Positions 35,552 to 47,497 of a stretch of DNA of 64,000 nt are shown piece by piece. Position numbers and translations under genes: made by a program. Every line of letters starts with the position of its first letter. Position 1 is the stretch's first letter. Origin of the DNA: Ulota crispa (lineage: Eukaryota > Streptophyta > Bryopsida > Orthotrichales > Orthotrichaceae); the NCBI GenBank assembly GCA_963920765.1, contig OY987244.1, positions 20,130,358-20,194,357 on the forward strand. The letters run 5' to 3'. The notes under the pieces were generated by a model that made no database searches, had not been told where the DNA came from, and saw only the letters and a list, made by a program, of their open reading frames with translations.

Positions 35552-36984
35552 CTAGGCGGCGGCCGTGGCGGGGGCGTTGGCGGCGGCCCTGAGCACGAGC
35601 ACCTCGAGCGTCAGCCCGGGCCCGAAGCCGATGAAGAAGCCGAAGTCGCTGCCCTCGCCCAGCGTGCTGGACCCCATTTTCAGCGACCGCTGCCGAATCT
35701 GGTCCAGCACGAACAGCACCGACGAGCTGCTCATGTTGCCGTACTCGCTCAGCACGTCGCGGCTGCCCTGCATCTTGTCCGTGCTCAGCTTCAGCTTCGC
35801 CTCCACCTGGTCCAGAATGGCCGGGCCCCCCGGGTGCACCGCCCAGAACATCTCGTTCCACGCCGGCGACCCCACGCACTTGCGCGCCTCCGTCAAAAAC
35901 TTCTCGATGTTCTTCGAGATCAGCCCCGGCACGTCCTTCATCAGGTGGAAGATCAGCCCCGCCTCCGTCAGGTGCCCGTCGATGGCGCCGTCGCTCTCCG
36001 GCAGGATCGTCTCGCCCGCCCAGTGCACCTCGAACAGCGCCTTCTCCGCCTCCGGCTTCGGGTCCGCGCCCACCACGTACACACCCGCGCCATCCCCGAA
36101 CAGCGCCGATCCCACCAGCCCGTCCAGGTGGTTCTCGTTCGGCGCCCGGTACGTCACCGCCGTCACCTCGCTGCACACCGCCAGCACGCGCGCGCCCGCG
36201 TTGTTCTCCGCCAGGTCCTTGGCCACCCGCAGCACGGACGCGCCGCCGAAGCACCCCGTCTGGTACATCATCACGCGCTTCACGCTCGGCTTCAGCCCCA
36301 GCAGCTTGGCCAGCGCGTGGTCCGCGCCCGGCATGTTCACGCCGCTCGTCGTGGCGAAGACGATGTGCGTGATGTCGGACTTGCGTCCGCCCCACTCCTT
36401 GATGGCCTTCACGGCCGCCTCCGCCGCCAGCTTCGGCACCTGCACCACCACGATGTCGTGCCGCACGTTCAGCGACGGCTCCATGTACGTGCAGATGCCG
36501 GGGTTGGCCTTCAGCACCTCCTCCGTCAGAAACATGTGCCGCTTGCGGATGCCCGACTTGTCGCCTGCATTGCGAACATTTCACGACGTCAGGTGACATT
36601 CACTCGCCACACGGATCTCGACGACCAATCCTAATTGACTCAATCGAAAAGCCACACTATCTAACGTGAAAAGCAGCGCAGAACGACCATTGCCAGCAAT
36701 ATTCATTCTGCGACGGAATTGACGGAGGCGATGCACTTACAGATGCGCTTGAACTTGCCCTTGAGGGCCTCCTTGTCGCTGGTGTTGGTGATGTTGAAGA
36801 AGAAGTCCGGGTACTCGGATTGCAGGAACTCCGTGGGCGGCACCGCGGTGCCGATGCCCAGCACGCACGCGGGCCCATCGGCGCGGGGCTGGCCGCGGGG
36901 AATGGGCGCGTTGGTCCTGGCGACGGGGGCGGCGACGGCAATCTGCTCGTCGGATCCGACGGCCTCTCCAGCTCGTGGCGCCAT
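35552..36984 (-). CDS. CHS: Chalcone synthase (type III polyketide synthase), 2 exons
   Basis: Condenses p-coumaroyl-CoA with three malonyl-CoA to naringenin chalcone, the first step of flavonoid synthesis, in the cytosol or at the ER. Exon 1 is 36984-36741 and exon 2 is 36564-35552, with a 176-bp intron splitting the Cys codon (T / GC), the conserved CHS intron position. 418 residues, about 25 longer at the N-terminus than usual (Ala/Pro-rich). The catalytic triad is Cys186 ([10 protein letters not shown]), His325 ([10 protein letters not shown]) and Asn358 (SEYGNMSS), equivalent to alfalfa Cys164/His303/Asn336. Gatekeepers Phe237 (ALFGDGA) and Phe287 (AGLIFHL) and the [10 protein letters not shown] loop are present, so it should be a true CHS rather than a divergent family member. 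Coding GC is very high, as in the neighbouring PAL. No break seen. Confidence 0.96.
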
Positions 36985-39924
36985 CGTGTGTCTACGCGGG
37001 GATCGTGCGTACTACCTGGCTAAGTTTAAAACTCTGTGGGCAGTTGGGACTCAGATTGCCGAAGCACTGAGAGGGACCTGCTGAAACAATCGGTAAGTAC
37101 CAAAAATCTGCTTCTGGGTGGAGATTTCAATCACTCACGGGAACTCGCTCTGTCGAGCCTTGGAATCTGGAATGTATAACCTGAAACACTCTCGCTTTGG
37201 AAAAGGGACAATGTGTTCGACGATAAGTGCTCAATTGCGGGAGTCCGAGAGGAGTGATGCGAATTGTAAGAGTCCGGCGGGCTCTTTATGTTCTTTGATA
37301 GCAGCTGCAAGCATACAGAGTCTCCAGTCGACGTGTGCACGGAGAGAGATGCAGGCGCGTCAGTCGCGGTGACCAATTCTGGTATTGAAATTAGCGGCAT
37401 GGCCCACCGCGGCACCTGGAAAAGCGGTCAGCGAGGGCAGAAAGCGTTGAAAGCAGCATGAGCATATTGAACTTTTCAAGGAGAAGTCCGCTGTATCCAT
37501 TTCATCGTTTCGACCCCAGCTTACCTTGTCTCTGCTTTGACCTCCCATCGTTGACATAAGTTTGAATATGCTCCTTCAATTCTTCTCTTCAAAATGTTGC
37601 GCCCTGGGTGGCCAGTCTGTTCCAGCCATCAATTGACTGGCAAAAAACAAGCCGACCTCCGCGAATACCTGGACATTCCCTTCTCCCCACGTGGGCTCCA
37701 CACTTTCATTTTTAGTCGACTGGGCCCCACGCTGTACTGTCAGTCTCTCAGAGTTGGTGACTTGGTGCCCAGAGTTCCTGACCGGCTAACCCCATTTCTG
37801 TTTCTGGCGGGCCCATTTCTGCAGTAAAGACAACCGTATACCGACCTCGACACGAGTCGATTGGATTCTGAAACAGCTGCTCTGCTCCCTATGTCACGGA
37901 CACAGGCCACAGAAGCAGTGGTCCCCAATGAGACTTGCATGATTAGCTCAAGCCTCAAGGTACTGAAACACCGCAAGAGGTGCTAACAAATCCAATTGGG
38001 CTCTCAGGTATCCACATGTTTTGTAGCAATGTAGTTTATTCAGGTAGAATATCTGCTAAATTAAGCAACGGTTCTAGATGTTACTCAGGAGGGGAACAAA
38101 ATTGGAGTCAGAGCTTCCATTTTCTCCTGCTCCATCAACTCGACGAGGGATCGGTTGTATACAGGGATACTTCGCTTTGCATCAACTTTTCCAGGGCTAG
38201 GGCGTCAAAATTCGGATGTTGACGATTTTTGAATCTGTTCTGTCGACATGCTTGAAATCCAGATTAGGTTTGAAGCTAATCGCAGACACGATTCGAGCCA
38301 ATGCTCACCATGATGGTCTACCTCGTTTCAAGGGACACTAGGGACGAATTGAAATCATGGCAAACGGAACGATTTCCAGGGATTGAAAGCGGTATAGCAA
38401 AGGGTTCCAGGTCAAAGTCACACTCTGGCTGTGACAAGATCCAGCAAGTCTCTTTTTAGGACTCTGGCGAGGAAATTGTCCTGTCCTGGTCACGATGCGC
38501 TGCTAGAAAATTGCGCTAATTGCTACCAATAAAACAATGTGGCATTTTACTGTATAGACACTCTGCGAGTGCACTTTAAAATGCAACATAATCCATGAAT
38601 TTAGTATTGCTTCCGTAGGAGCAATGTTTGGGGAGCATGAGCCATGTTTCTTTATTCTAGGAAGGCTTTCCCCCGAGATTCTTCCATCAGCTCCACTTGT
38701 CATTGAACCTCCTACTTTTCAGTCCCAAAGAGTTGGTTAGGTATTTAGTGCTCACCTAGTGCACCAGTGTAGGCATTCACAATTGTAATCGTCAATACAT
38801 TTCCATTGAAATAGAGAAAAAGGTGCAGTTCACGCACTTGAAGTAGTGAAGGCTGGAAGTTCATGTAATTCTTGTGTGCCGTTTATTACCGCAGCCTTGA
38901 CAGTGATCATGAGCCGATTATATTTATTTGGATTGAAGGTATATATGGAATTAGATATGTTGAAGCAACGTCAAATGCAACATTAACTCTTCAAGCACAA
39001 ACGTTGCTTACAGATCGTGTTCTATTCTTCTCGAATGCAACTTAGTTCCAGGACGAACACTTTGCAAAAATATTGCAACCACTCCTAAATCATAGCAGTG
39101 AGTTTGGGAACGATACGTTGCGAGACTTGCTTTCCGCAATACGAGGCAATTCTGGAAAGGCACTTCAGAACTTAACGTTCGCAGTGAATGCACCAAACGC
39201 AAATTCAGCATTCAAAACCATGGCGCTCCAAAATGAAAGAAGAGTCTTCCAGCACTTATTGTGCACTCAAAAAATGAAAAACCTCTTTTTGGAAGAAGCG
39301 AGAGCTTGTCAAATAGACGCACCATCGTCTGTAAATGAGAGCATATCGAAGATTCATTTTTCCTTGCTTTTCTCTGTAGTGATTTGCAAGAGTTCACATT
39401 CAACATCCCTTTGTGGGCGTTACCCTCAAAAGTTGCCATGCTGTAGAAGTAGTCAAGAACGATACGATGCGTTGTTGGGATTTGCTGGAGATTCTGCAGC
39501 TCTAATGACCTGAACAAGTGCACATGTGTCGTGCCCCTGATTGCTTTAAAATGGCCAAACAGAGACATCTACAGTTCAATTTGGATGCGCACGCATGGTC
39601 ATGAGGTACCGATTTCTCTCACGAGACACCGTGAATTTGAAACGAACGCCTTTGTTATGATACAAAATGTGGACAATGCGTCCAAAAAATGCTGTACAAC
39701 CTTGCGGCCAAATATTATCCCCTCATCCTCTTCACCTATCTCCTACCCTCATCGGCTGCCCTACATCACATTCACCTCAATACCAAGGCTCGAACATCTA
39801 CAAAATTGCCCGGCACGTCTTCGGCACACCCCTTGAGTGACTCGGCCGACGTGTTGTTCTTCCGTGATACTCAAACAATCCTGGAAATTCTGGCGCCCCC
39901 GCGACTCTTAATGCACTTCCTTGC
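36985..39924. other. CHS upstream region and spacer to PAL
   Basis: The first ~700 bp before the CHS start is the likely promoter and 5' leader, with an ATAAAG box near 37283 on the minus strand and a G-box at 37688. The rest has frames up to 146 codons (for example 39073-39513) with no recognised domain. PAL 3' UTR sequence is expected at the right end. Confidence 0.4.
37686..37695. promoter_or_regulatory. Palindromic G-box upstream of CHS
   Basis: CCCACGTGGG is a perfect 10-bp palindrome around the CACGTG core, about 700 bp above the CHS ATG. G-boxes bound by bZIP/bHLH factors are part of the light-response unit in known CHS promoters. Function here is inferred from position only. Confidence 0.35.
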
Positions 39925-42126
39925 TCACTGCTGCTGCTGGGGGAAAGGTCCGGGAGCTCCATTCCATCCCTCCATGCACTGCAGCAGGGGCCGGATCAGG
40001 CTCCCCTCCAACATGGCCTCAAATACCTTCTGGATCTCCGTCCCCGGCGACACCGTCCTCAATCCCGACAACAATTGCGTTCCCAGCTCCGCCCTCACAA
40101 ACTTGTACAACGGATACGTCCTGCAACATTCGATCCTGTTGGCAATCGCCGACGCACCCTTGCTGTCGTACGCTTCACGAACCGCCGGCACCACCGCGCG
40201 CAGCCTCTCTTGCACCTGCGTTTCGAAGATGGGCATCTGCTGGAACACGGAGCCGGCCGCGTCCTTGGGCAGCTTCAGGGCGTGGCCGACCAGCACCGCC
40301 CGCAGCTTCTCCATCAGCGGGTACGTCTCAGAAGACGCGTCGTCAATGTAGCTGAACACGGGCTGGCGCTCCACCACCAGCAGGAGGTCCTTCTCGCAGA
40401 ACCGCGACGGCAGCAGGGTGCCGTCCTTGCCCGCGAAGAGAGTCTTCTTCGCCGCCTGCGACACCACCTGCTTCACGGCGGTCTGCATGGTCTCCTCCAC
40501 ATGGCGCAGGTCGATGGCCTGGCACAGCCCCACCAGGAATGTGGAGCTCATGAGCTTCAGGATCTCCACGGCCTCCTCCGTCTTGCGGGCCGACACCAGG
40601 CCCAGCGAGTTCACGTCCTGATTGTGCTGCTCCGCGCTCTGGACATGCGTGGTGACGGGGTTGGCCAGGTAGTTGAGCTCCGACAAGTACGACGCCATGG
40701 CGATCTCCGCGCCCTTCATGCCGTAGTCCAGACTCGGATTGGGGCCACCGCTCAAGTTGGACGGCAGCCCGTTGTTGTAGTAGTCGTTCACCAGCTCCGA
40801 GAACTGCGCAAACATGAGCTTGCCGATGGCGGCCAGCGCCAGGCGCATGTTATCCATGGACACCCCGATGGGCGTACCCTGGAAGTTGCCACCGTGCAGG
40901 GCAATGCCCCGCGCGGCGTCGATGATGGGGTTGTCATTCACGGAGTTGATCTCGCGCTCGATGGCGTGAGTGGCGTTTCGGATCACCTCCACCTGCGGGC
41001 CCAGCCATTGCGGGGACGTGCGCAGCGCGTACCGGTCCTGCTTGGGCTTCTTCAAGGGGTCCGTCTCATTCAACTTGGCTGCGGCCTTCATGAAGTCGCT
41101 GCCCTCCAGCAGCCACTCCATCACGGCGGCCGCCTCCATCTGCCCTGGGTGGTGCTTCAGCCTGTGCGTCAGAGGATCGGCGAACTCAGGCTTGCCCTGC
41201 ATCACCTCGCAGAAAAGCGCCGACAGCACCTCCGCCAGCAGCGCCAGCAGGTTGGCGTCGAAGCACACGATGGACGCGAGCGCCGACCCCACGGCGGTCC
41301 CGTTCACGAGCGCCAGCCCCTCCTTCGGCTGCAACTCGAACGGCGTCTCCACGCCCGCCATTTTGAGCCCCTCCAGCGCGTCCACCTCGCGCCCATCCTC
41401 AGTCACTGCCCTCGAGTTGGGCCTGGCAGTGAGCAGCCCGGCAATGTAGGACAACGGCACCAAGTCACCCGAGGCCGTCACGGTTCCACGCAACGGTAGC
41501 GTGGGAGTGATGCGCGCGTTCAGGAGCTTCTCCATGGCCTCCAGGATTTCCCACCGGATGCCGGAGTAGCCCTGCATCAGCGTGTTAGTGCGCACCAGCA
41601 TGGCAGCACGTGTGGTGGCGGCGGGTAGGGAATGGCCTTTCACGAGCACGCCGGCGTTGAGGAAGCGGATGAGCTCGCGCTGCAGGTCCACGCCCTGCTG
41701 CGTGCGGCGATGGCTGGTGGCGCCGAAGCCGGTGGTGACGCCGTAGATGTCGCCCCCGTTCATGATCTTGGTGAGCACCCAATTGGAGGACTCGTCCACG
41801 CGGGCCTTGGCATTGGCCGCGTCCAGGACGACGTGGACCGCGGGCCTGCGAGCGATGGCAGCGACCTGCCCGACGGTGAGGTTCACGCCCTCGATGGCCA
41901 CGTGCGTGGAGTCGAAGAACGTAGCCACCATCTGCTTGATCTCGTCGAGGTGGTTGCCTTGCAGTTTGGCCGCGGTCTTGGTCCAGTTGAGGGGATCCGC
42001 CGTGGACGTTGCAGGCGACTGCGAAGATGCATTGCAGCTCAAGACCTGGTCGGGGATCAGCTTCTGCTTCTTCATGTGAAGGGCAGTCGTATCCTGCTCA
42101 GTCGACATCGCTGCGGGCGGGGCCAT
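39925..42126 (-). CDS. PAL: Phenylalanine ammonia-lyase, intronless
   Basis: Deaminates L-phenylalanine to trans-cinnamate, opening the phenylpropanoid pathway; a cytosolic tetramer. A single open frame of 733 residues, close to the usual 700-730. The MIO prosthetic group forms from Ala218-Ser219-Gly220 in [17 protein letters not shown]. Other conserved blocks are [16 protein letters not shown] (catalytic Tyr128), [20 protein letters not shown] and the C-terminal shield domain up to [16 protein letters not shown]. Phe155 in ELIRFLNAG, where tyrosine-using enzymes have His, argues for phenylalanine as the substrate. Many angiosperm PAL genes have one intron at a conserved place; here there is none, as reported for several bryophyte PALs. 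The start is the first ATG of the frame ([11 protein letters not shown]); a second at codon 7 is possible. It sits 2.9 kb upstream of CHS on the same strand. Confidence 0.97.
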   Translation of the reverse strand: MAPPAAMSTEQDTTALHMKKQKLIPDQVLSCNASSQSPATSTADPLNWTKTAAKLQGNHLDEIKQMVATFFDSTHVAIEGVNLTVGQVAAIARRPAVHVVLDAANAKARVDESSNWVLTKIMNGGDIYGVTTGFGATSHRRTQQGVDLQRELIRFLNAGVLVKGHSLPAATTRAAMLVRTNTLMQGYSGIRWEILEAMEKLLNARITPTLPLRGTVTASGDLVPLSYIAGLLTARPNSRAVTEDGREVDALEGLKMAGVETPFELQPKEGLALVNGTAVGSALASIVCFDANLLALLAEVLSALFCEVMQGKPEFADPLTHRLKHHPGQMEAAAVMEWLLEGSDFMKAAAKLNETDPLKKPKQDRYALRTSPQWLGPQVEVIRNATHAIEREINSVNDNPIIDAARGIALHGGNFQGTPIGVSMDNMRLALAAIGKLMFAQFSELVNDYYNNGLPSNLSGGPNPSLDYGMKGAEIAMASYLSELNYLANPVTTHVQSAEQHNQDVNSLGLVSARKTEEAVEILKLMSSTFLVGLCQAIDLRHVEETMQTAVKQVVSQAAKKTLFAGKDGTLLPSRFCEKDLLLVVERQPVFSYIDDASSETYPLMEKLRAVLVGHALKLPKDAAGSVFQQMPIFETQVQERLRAVVPAVREAYDSKGASAIANRIECCRTYPLYKFVRAELGTQLLSGLRTVSPGTEIQKVFEAMLEGSLIRPLLQCMEGWNGAPGPFPQQQQ

Positions 42127-44459
42127 GGAATGGTATACACTCTGAACTGTAATGCTCGATGAAATGTCCTGTTGGCTTCTATTCGGTAGATGCCTGGACA
42201 GAGATCAAATCACTCTATGAAGAAGCACCACAGGTAGACCGAGCGTAAGCCGAATTCCCTGGATGGTGTTGTTTACCTGCCGGCAAATTATACTCCTGCA
42301 GAGCGCTGGATATCGTTCCGTTCACTTGGATTCGTGTGCCACGGGAGATGGAGAATTGGGTACAGCTAGACTGCATCCGTGATGACATCCACTTATGAAC
42401 CGCTACCTGGATCTCGCCCGAATTGAAACGCTCAAACTGAAAACAGGAATAGAGTGCCTCAAGTGAGTAGAAAAGAAAGCGCTCGTCAGCTGCTGATTAT
42501 GGCTTGAATGCGGCCGGAGTGGAACGCTGCAATTGTGAGAACCGCATGGTCGGGCATGCTCTTTGTACTCCGTGGAAAGTGCGAATGAGGAGCGTTGTGC
42601 TTGACCGGGACGGATCCGAACCCGTTTGTCGCCGTCCTCTCGGGGTCTTCAGATGGTTGACCGGGATGGGGAAGACTCAGCCATGGCCCACTCGAGGCGC
42701 CCAAAAAGGTGGTCAATGTGGACAGGTCGACAGGAGATGTTGAAACTTGAAAGGTGCAGGCTTTGCACAATCGCACCCTGGATAGTCCGTATTACTGGAA
42801 CGTGGCTCCCATTTCAACAACATCTGCGAAACTGCTTTATCGTGGACTCTATCTCCAGCAGCAGTCCAGCTCTCCGTTGACAGAGGGCGTTTGAATCCGC
42901 TACTTGAACGGCTGGATTTCTCTTCAGAGTTCAGAGTCTGAACCGGGAAATATTTCAAAAATTTCAGCAAAAAGCCGGTTACTCAAGAGTATGTTCGGCT
43001 GAACATTGTTTGAGATCAGTTTTTGTCTTTTTGCACATAGGGAAAGCAGCCAATTTTCTTTGGTATGAATTTTAAGTGGCTAATTTTCCTTTTGTCTTGT
43101 GTATGGACTAGCTGATTTTTTTTTCATGTGGGATATGAATTAGCTAAATTTCCTTCTATATTTAACTTAAATTAGTCAAAACCCTCAAAAAAATTTCAAA
43201 AATAACAAAGACATATACATATAAAAAATCAACAGACAATGTAATGTCTATAGCAAAAGTTGGACCTAGAAACTCCTCACCAATTGAGGACCAGATACTT
43301 AGTTTTACTAATGTACAAAGCTCACATTTGCAATTTAAAGAAATCCTACTTGCCGGAAGAGAGAGATAGAGAGATTACTTGATGGCACTTATTTGCAAAT
43401 GGCGGGAATAGGTCAAGAGCCTTTGCAACTCTAGGCTCTAGTGGCTAGCCTTGAAGTGTTGAACTTATAATACCATTGATGAATGGCTATCCTTGACTTT
43501 ATCAACTGAAATCCAAACATATCCTTTGGAGATCCTCTAATATCTGATTTCTTGTATTTTCTTCTGGTTAATTTCCTACCCATCTTGAAAAAGAGTAGAT
43601 AATTTTCCTTTGTGTTTTTTTATTAACCGGATAGTTTCCGTCTTATTTTCATTGCCTTCGGTTTTATAGCCTAATGACTTGAATTTGAACCGGCCAAATC
43701 TCAATCTTAGTCGGCTGATCTTACACTAGTGGTCGGTTCTTCCCGGACCTTCAGACCGTGTTGGCTTGGTGAAATAGTCCGTGTTTCAGCCACGTAACTC
43801 CAATCAATCTAGACTAAAGTGGGCCTCCAAAATGCTTTAGAGGGTCCTCCGCCACCAACAAACCGTGTTCAACCAATACCAAGCCTTTTTGCTAGATAGG
43901 CTAACTAGTGACAAAAAATGGATGATATCAGCATTAAAAAATTTATACTTGTTTGAAAAAGTAAGTAATTTTTTCATTATTGTTTATCCAACCTTTTAAT
44001 TGTTCAGAGAAAAATAGTCTTTGAAAGAATTACCATGCACTAGGAAATTGCAAATTTTGCAATGTAAGAGAATATTTTTGGGTCCAAGCATTGATTGCTT
44101 CCTTTTTATCCAAAAGTGTATCTAACACAATATTTTGCCGTAGATGTTCCAAGTACACTTGGGCCTCCCTAATATCACAAGATTTGCATCCATGTCGTCA
44201 CAAAGGTACAAGTATTCATATGTGATAGTTATGAGTTGAGCAAGTGTGAAGTGGGATCTGGATCATTTGTTTGACCCTTTAATTTCCATTCTAAACAATT
44301 CTTTCGATTGTTATTTCTACAGTTAACACTAACGTTGTTACAAATGTATTGTATCACTAAACATTAAAGATCCATGTCATAAATTTTATGTTCAAATTTT
44401 CAAAGGGATTATTTTGAGAATTGGAATTTCTTTTGAAATCGGACCCTATACCTGAACCA
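42127..44459. other. PAL promoter region, then AT-rich spacer
   Basis: About 42127-42960 is mixed-composition sequence and should hold the PAL promoter and 5' UTR. A plausible AC-type element was not found with confidence. From about 42960 the DNA is AT-rich with an AGAGAGAGATAGAGAGA run near 43360. No gene seen. Confidence 0.4.
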
Positions 44460-45394
44460 TTAACCTTTTAGGGCCACTTGCTTTCCGGGGTTTAGGACCA
44501 AAAGTCAAAGCAAACCTCAAGCATATTTTTGGCTATTTAGGTAGACGTAAAATTGAAAATCTGATCATATCGATGTAATCTAGGGTGGCTAACAAAACAA
44601 TGGTAATTTTTGGGGACCGATCAACTTGCGATTTTGCATGCAGCAGTGAACCAGAAGTTGCCCCTCCCTCATACAACATGTGAAACATGGACATAAAATG
44701 GCTAGTAAAACTAGCTACCATAGAATTGACCTTCAAAACTTTGGAATGCTATAGAATGCAATGTAACCAAGGCTGTGAATTTGAAATTTTGCACAAATCA
44801 AGTGGCATTTGATGTATTCAATGGGGGAAAGGCAAGGAGGTTTTTGGATCAAAAAGTGTCCAGAACCACTAAAAACTTGGAGCATTTTTAAAAAAACGAC
44901 TCTTGTGCTTTTTGTTGAGCCAATTGTTCAAGTAATTAAAAATTGCTAGTCTACAACTCAAAAAAATTTGAAAAAAAAAGTGGCAATATGAGGTGATTCC
45001 AATTGTGCAATGTCAAACTCAAGTGAGTGAAGGGTGGGCAGTACAAAGCCAAAGGTTTATTGGGTTGACTACAAGCATTGCACTCATTAGCCGTCCAATT
45101 GCCACCCAAAACCCAACATCGTTAGGACTCCATCCCATGAAGGCTTATTCTTCCTGCCATACTTCAAGCAATCCTAGGCTTTGGCTTTGCTTTGGCACGC
45201 AATAAAACCAAAACAACAAGACCCCATTATCTCGGGGCACCCCCAATGAAAATATTGAAAATAGGCCTCACAATTGGCCATATTTAAAAAATAGGCCTAG
45301 TAATTCAAAAATATCAAAAATAGTTCTCATTATATATAAAAAGTGGTTCTTGCAACTAAGGTGACCAAATGTATGTGCAAGTTTATTTATGGAA

Positions 45395-45463
45395 TTTGAT
45401 ACATGCACACCCAAGGTTTGATACATGCACACCCAGGGTTTGATACATGCACACCCAAGGTTT
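45395..45463. repeat. Tandem repeat, three units of 23 bp
   Basis: TTTGATACATGCACACCCAA plus GG/G is present three times with one base difference in the middle unit. Confidence 0.85.
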
Positions 45464-45538
45464 AACTTAGGATGCTTGTTTAGGACTAATTCCAACTATT
45501 GGAAAGTGTTGGGACAATTTTCTAATACAAAAAACAAG

Positions 45539-45632
45539 TGTTGTGGCCATTTTACTCAAGTGTGACTAATGTGACTAATATTCCCTAGGGGCATTAGTCA
45601 TATTAGTCACACTTGAGTGAATTGGCCACAAC
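45539..45632. repeat. Perfect-looking hairpin, arms about 45 bp
   Basis: TGTTGTGGCCA...ACTCAAGTGTGACTAATGTG on the left is answered by the inverse on the right (CATATTAGTCACACTTGAGT...TGGCCACAACA), with loop ATTCCCTAGGGGC. It may be a tiny fold-back transposon or a structural end element. Confidence 0.75.
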
Positions 45633-45765
45633 ATTTTCATGGGCAAGTGAAAGTTTCTAAAAATTTGTATGTATGTTCTTTACTATACTATGCACCTACA
45701 TGCAAATTTGGAGAAGCATCAACCACTTTTTGGATTTTTACACCTTTTTTATTCTTTTACCTTTT

Positions 45766-45980
45766 AAGGCCACACATTGACCTTTTTTTTTGGGTACTAT
45801 ACTTTACTCTATTTTGTTTCCTATTTTATTTTTATAATCACTAAAAACAAAGCACTTTTATTAGCAAGGCCACACATTGACCTTTCTAATTCTTTTTAAT
45901 TACTTTTCTTTTCTTTTACTTTACTATATTTTTTCCTATTTTATTTATATACTTACTAAAATTAAAGCACTTTTACTTGT
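45766..45980. repeat. Direct tandem duplication of about 105 bp
   Basis: AAGGCCACACATTGACCTTT begins both copies (about 45767 and 45867), and both end with ACTAAAA-x-AAAGCACTTTTA. The copies have diverged by small indels in the T-rich middle. Confidence 0.75.
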
Positions 45981-47497
45981 ACTTTGTATATAAAAACACT
46001 TGGCATGTACATTTCATATTCATTTGCAAATCTTTTTGTTTTCTTGTATATTTCTCATACTAATCAAGAAAATATGGCATGTGCATTGTGAACAATGGTT
46101 CCAAAGTGTCCCCGTATAAATACTTGAGGATTTAGTATTGGATCTTTAAGCATGTTGCTAACCACTTTGTAGCGTTAGTGATTATTTCTCAAACTTCCTT
46201 ATTCTTTCATTTGGTCTTCACCCTATTTGTTTTCCCAAGGTTGATGATAACAAATAATACTTTTATTAGGTGGATGGTGAAGTTAACTCAACTTGCATGT
46301 TTGGGGTTCATGCACGTTGTTAAGACCAATGACGTCCCCCCATCCACCTGTATTAGTGTTATTTGATATCATTTTTTTTATTTCTATGAAAAACATACAA
46401 ACTTAATTTAATTTCAGTCATTGGTTACTCTTAGACTACTTACTTTTTTTTGTCAATGACTACTAAAGGGGTGAAAAGCTTATTTGTGTGTTCATTTTTT
46501 GGAGCTCCATGACAACGGGGTCAAAAAAAATTTACTTTATGTCCACTATGTATGGCATAGTCTTAGAGAATTCAACTTGAATTAAAATTTTAATTGCTTA
46601 TGTGTAAAGTAGCCTTGCCTCCTTTTTTGTTTAAGAAATTTAATTAATATTGCTACTCTAATGATACCCTAATTTTAAATTATCAAAAAGGAAAATAAAG
46701 TTCAACAAAACATTTATGAAGTTCTTTATTTCATATAAACACTCTAGCACTTAAACATTACTACTTTCAATAAGGGATTTTTTTGTGAACCTAAAGGCAA
46801 CAAGAACCACCTAGACCTTACTAATTTTTTTTGAAGGCTTTTCATTGTGACCTAGGAGGCAATACAAAGTGCTTAGAAGTTAAGCTTTTGCATTGGGTGT
46901 TGTTCAATAATAACATTTTTTGATGGTTCTAGACAAGATCAAGGTCTCTAAATCCAAATTTGAATTCCAAATCCTCAAATTCAACTATTTGATGGTAGAA
47001 ATCTAAAATTTACCCTGGGGTGTGGTAGAATAGTTGAAAGGGTGTGGTAGACATATCAATCCCCTATACAATTTTACCTAATAAATGAACTTCAAACATG
47101 CAAGAATTACTGCTTCTCAATTACGCATGTAGAAGGTGTTATAAACAACAAAACTTGTTTTGGCCAACCAAATAGGCAAGGGAAAAAAATTGTATTGAGA
47201 GTTTGAAGGTCACGGTGGATCTAATCCAAGTAGTTCACAGTAGAATTCAAAATCACTAACATGCTCTCTACAAAAGCAAAGGCACCTGCTACCTACTTCC
47301 TAGCAAGCCATGCAATGTATGTAACTAGTGATGGACCACTGGCCTTCAAGAGGACAGTCGAAGGCAACGTCATTGAAGTCTTTGCACTTCACCCACAACA
47401 ACGGAGATAACGGCTTCACAACCTTGACAAAAAACATTCACGAGTTGCCTGCAAAAGCAAAATAACCCCGCCTTTATCTCAGTACCATGGCAGCATA

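Noticed and set aside
35339-36634. Open frames of 431, 373 and 343 codons overlapping CHS
   Set aside because: Shadow frames created by the very GC-rich CHS coding sequence; Arg/His/Ala-rich with no domain, whereas the CHS frame has all catalytic residues.
40075-41499. A 474-codon plus-strand frame opposite PAL
   Set aside because: Antisense shadow of PAL with His/Arg/Leu/Gln-rich low-complexity composition.
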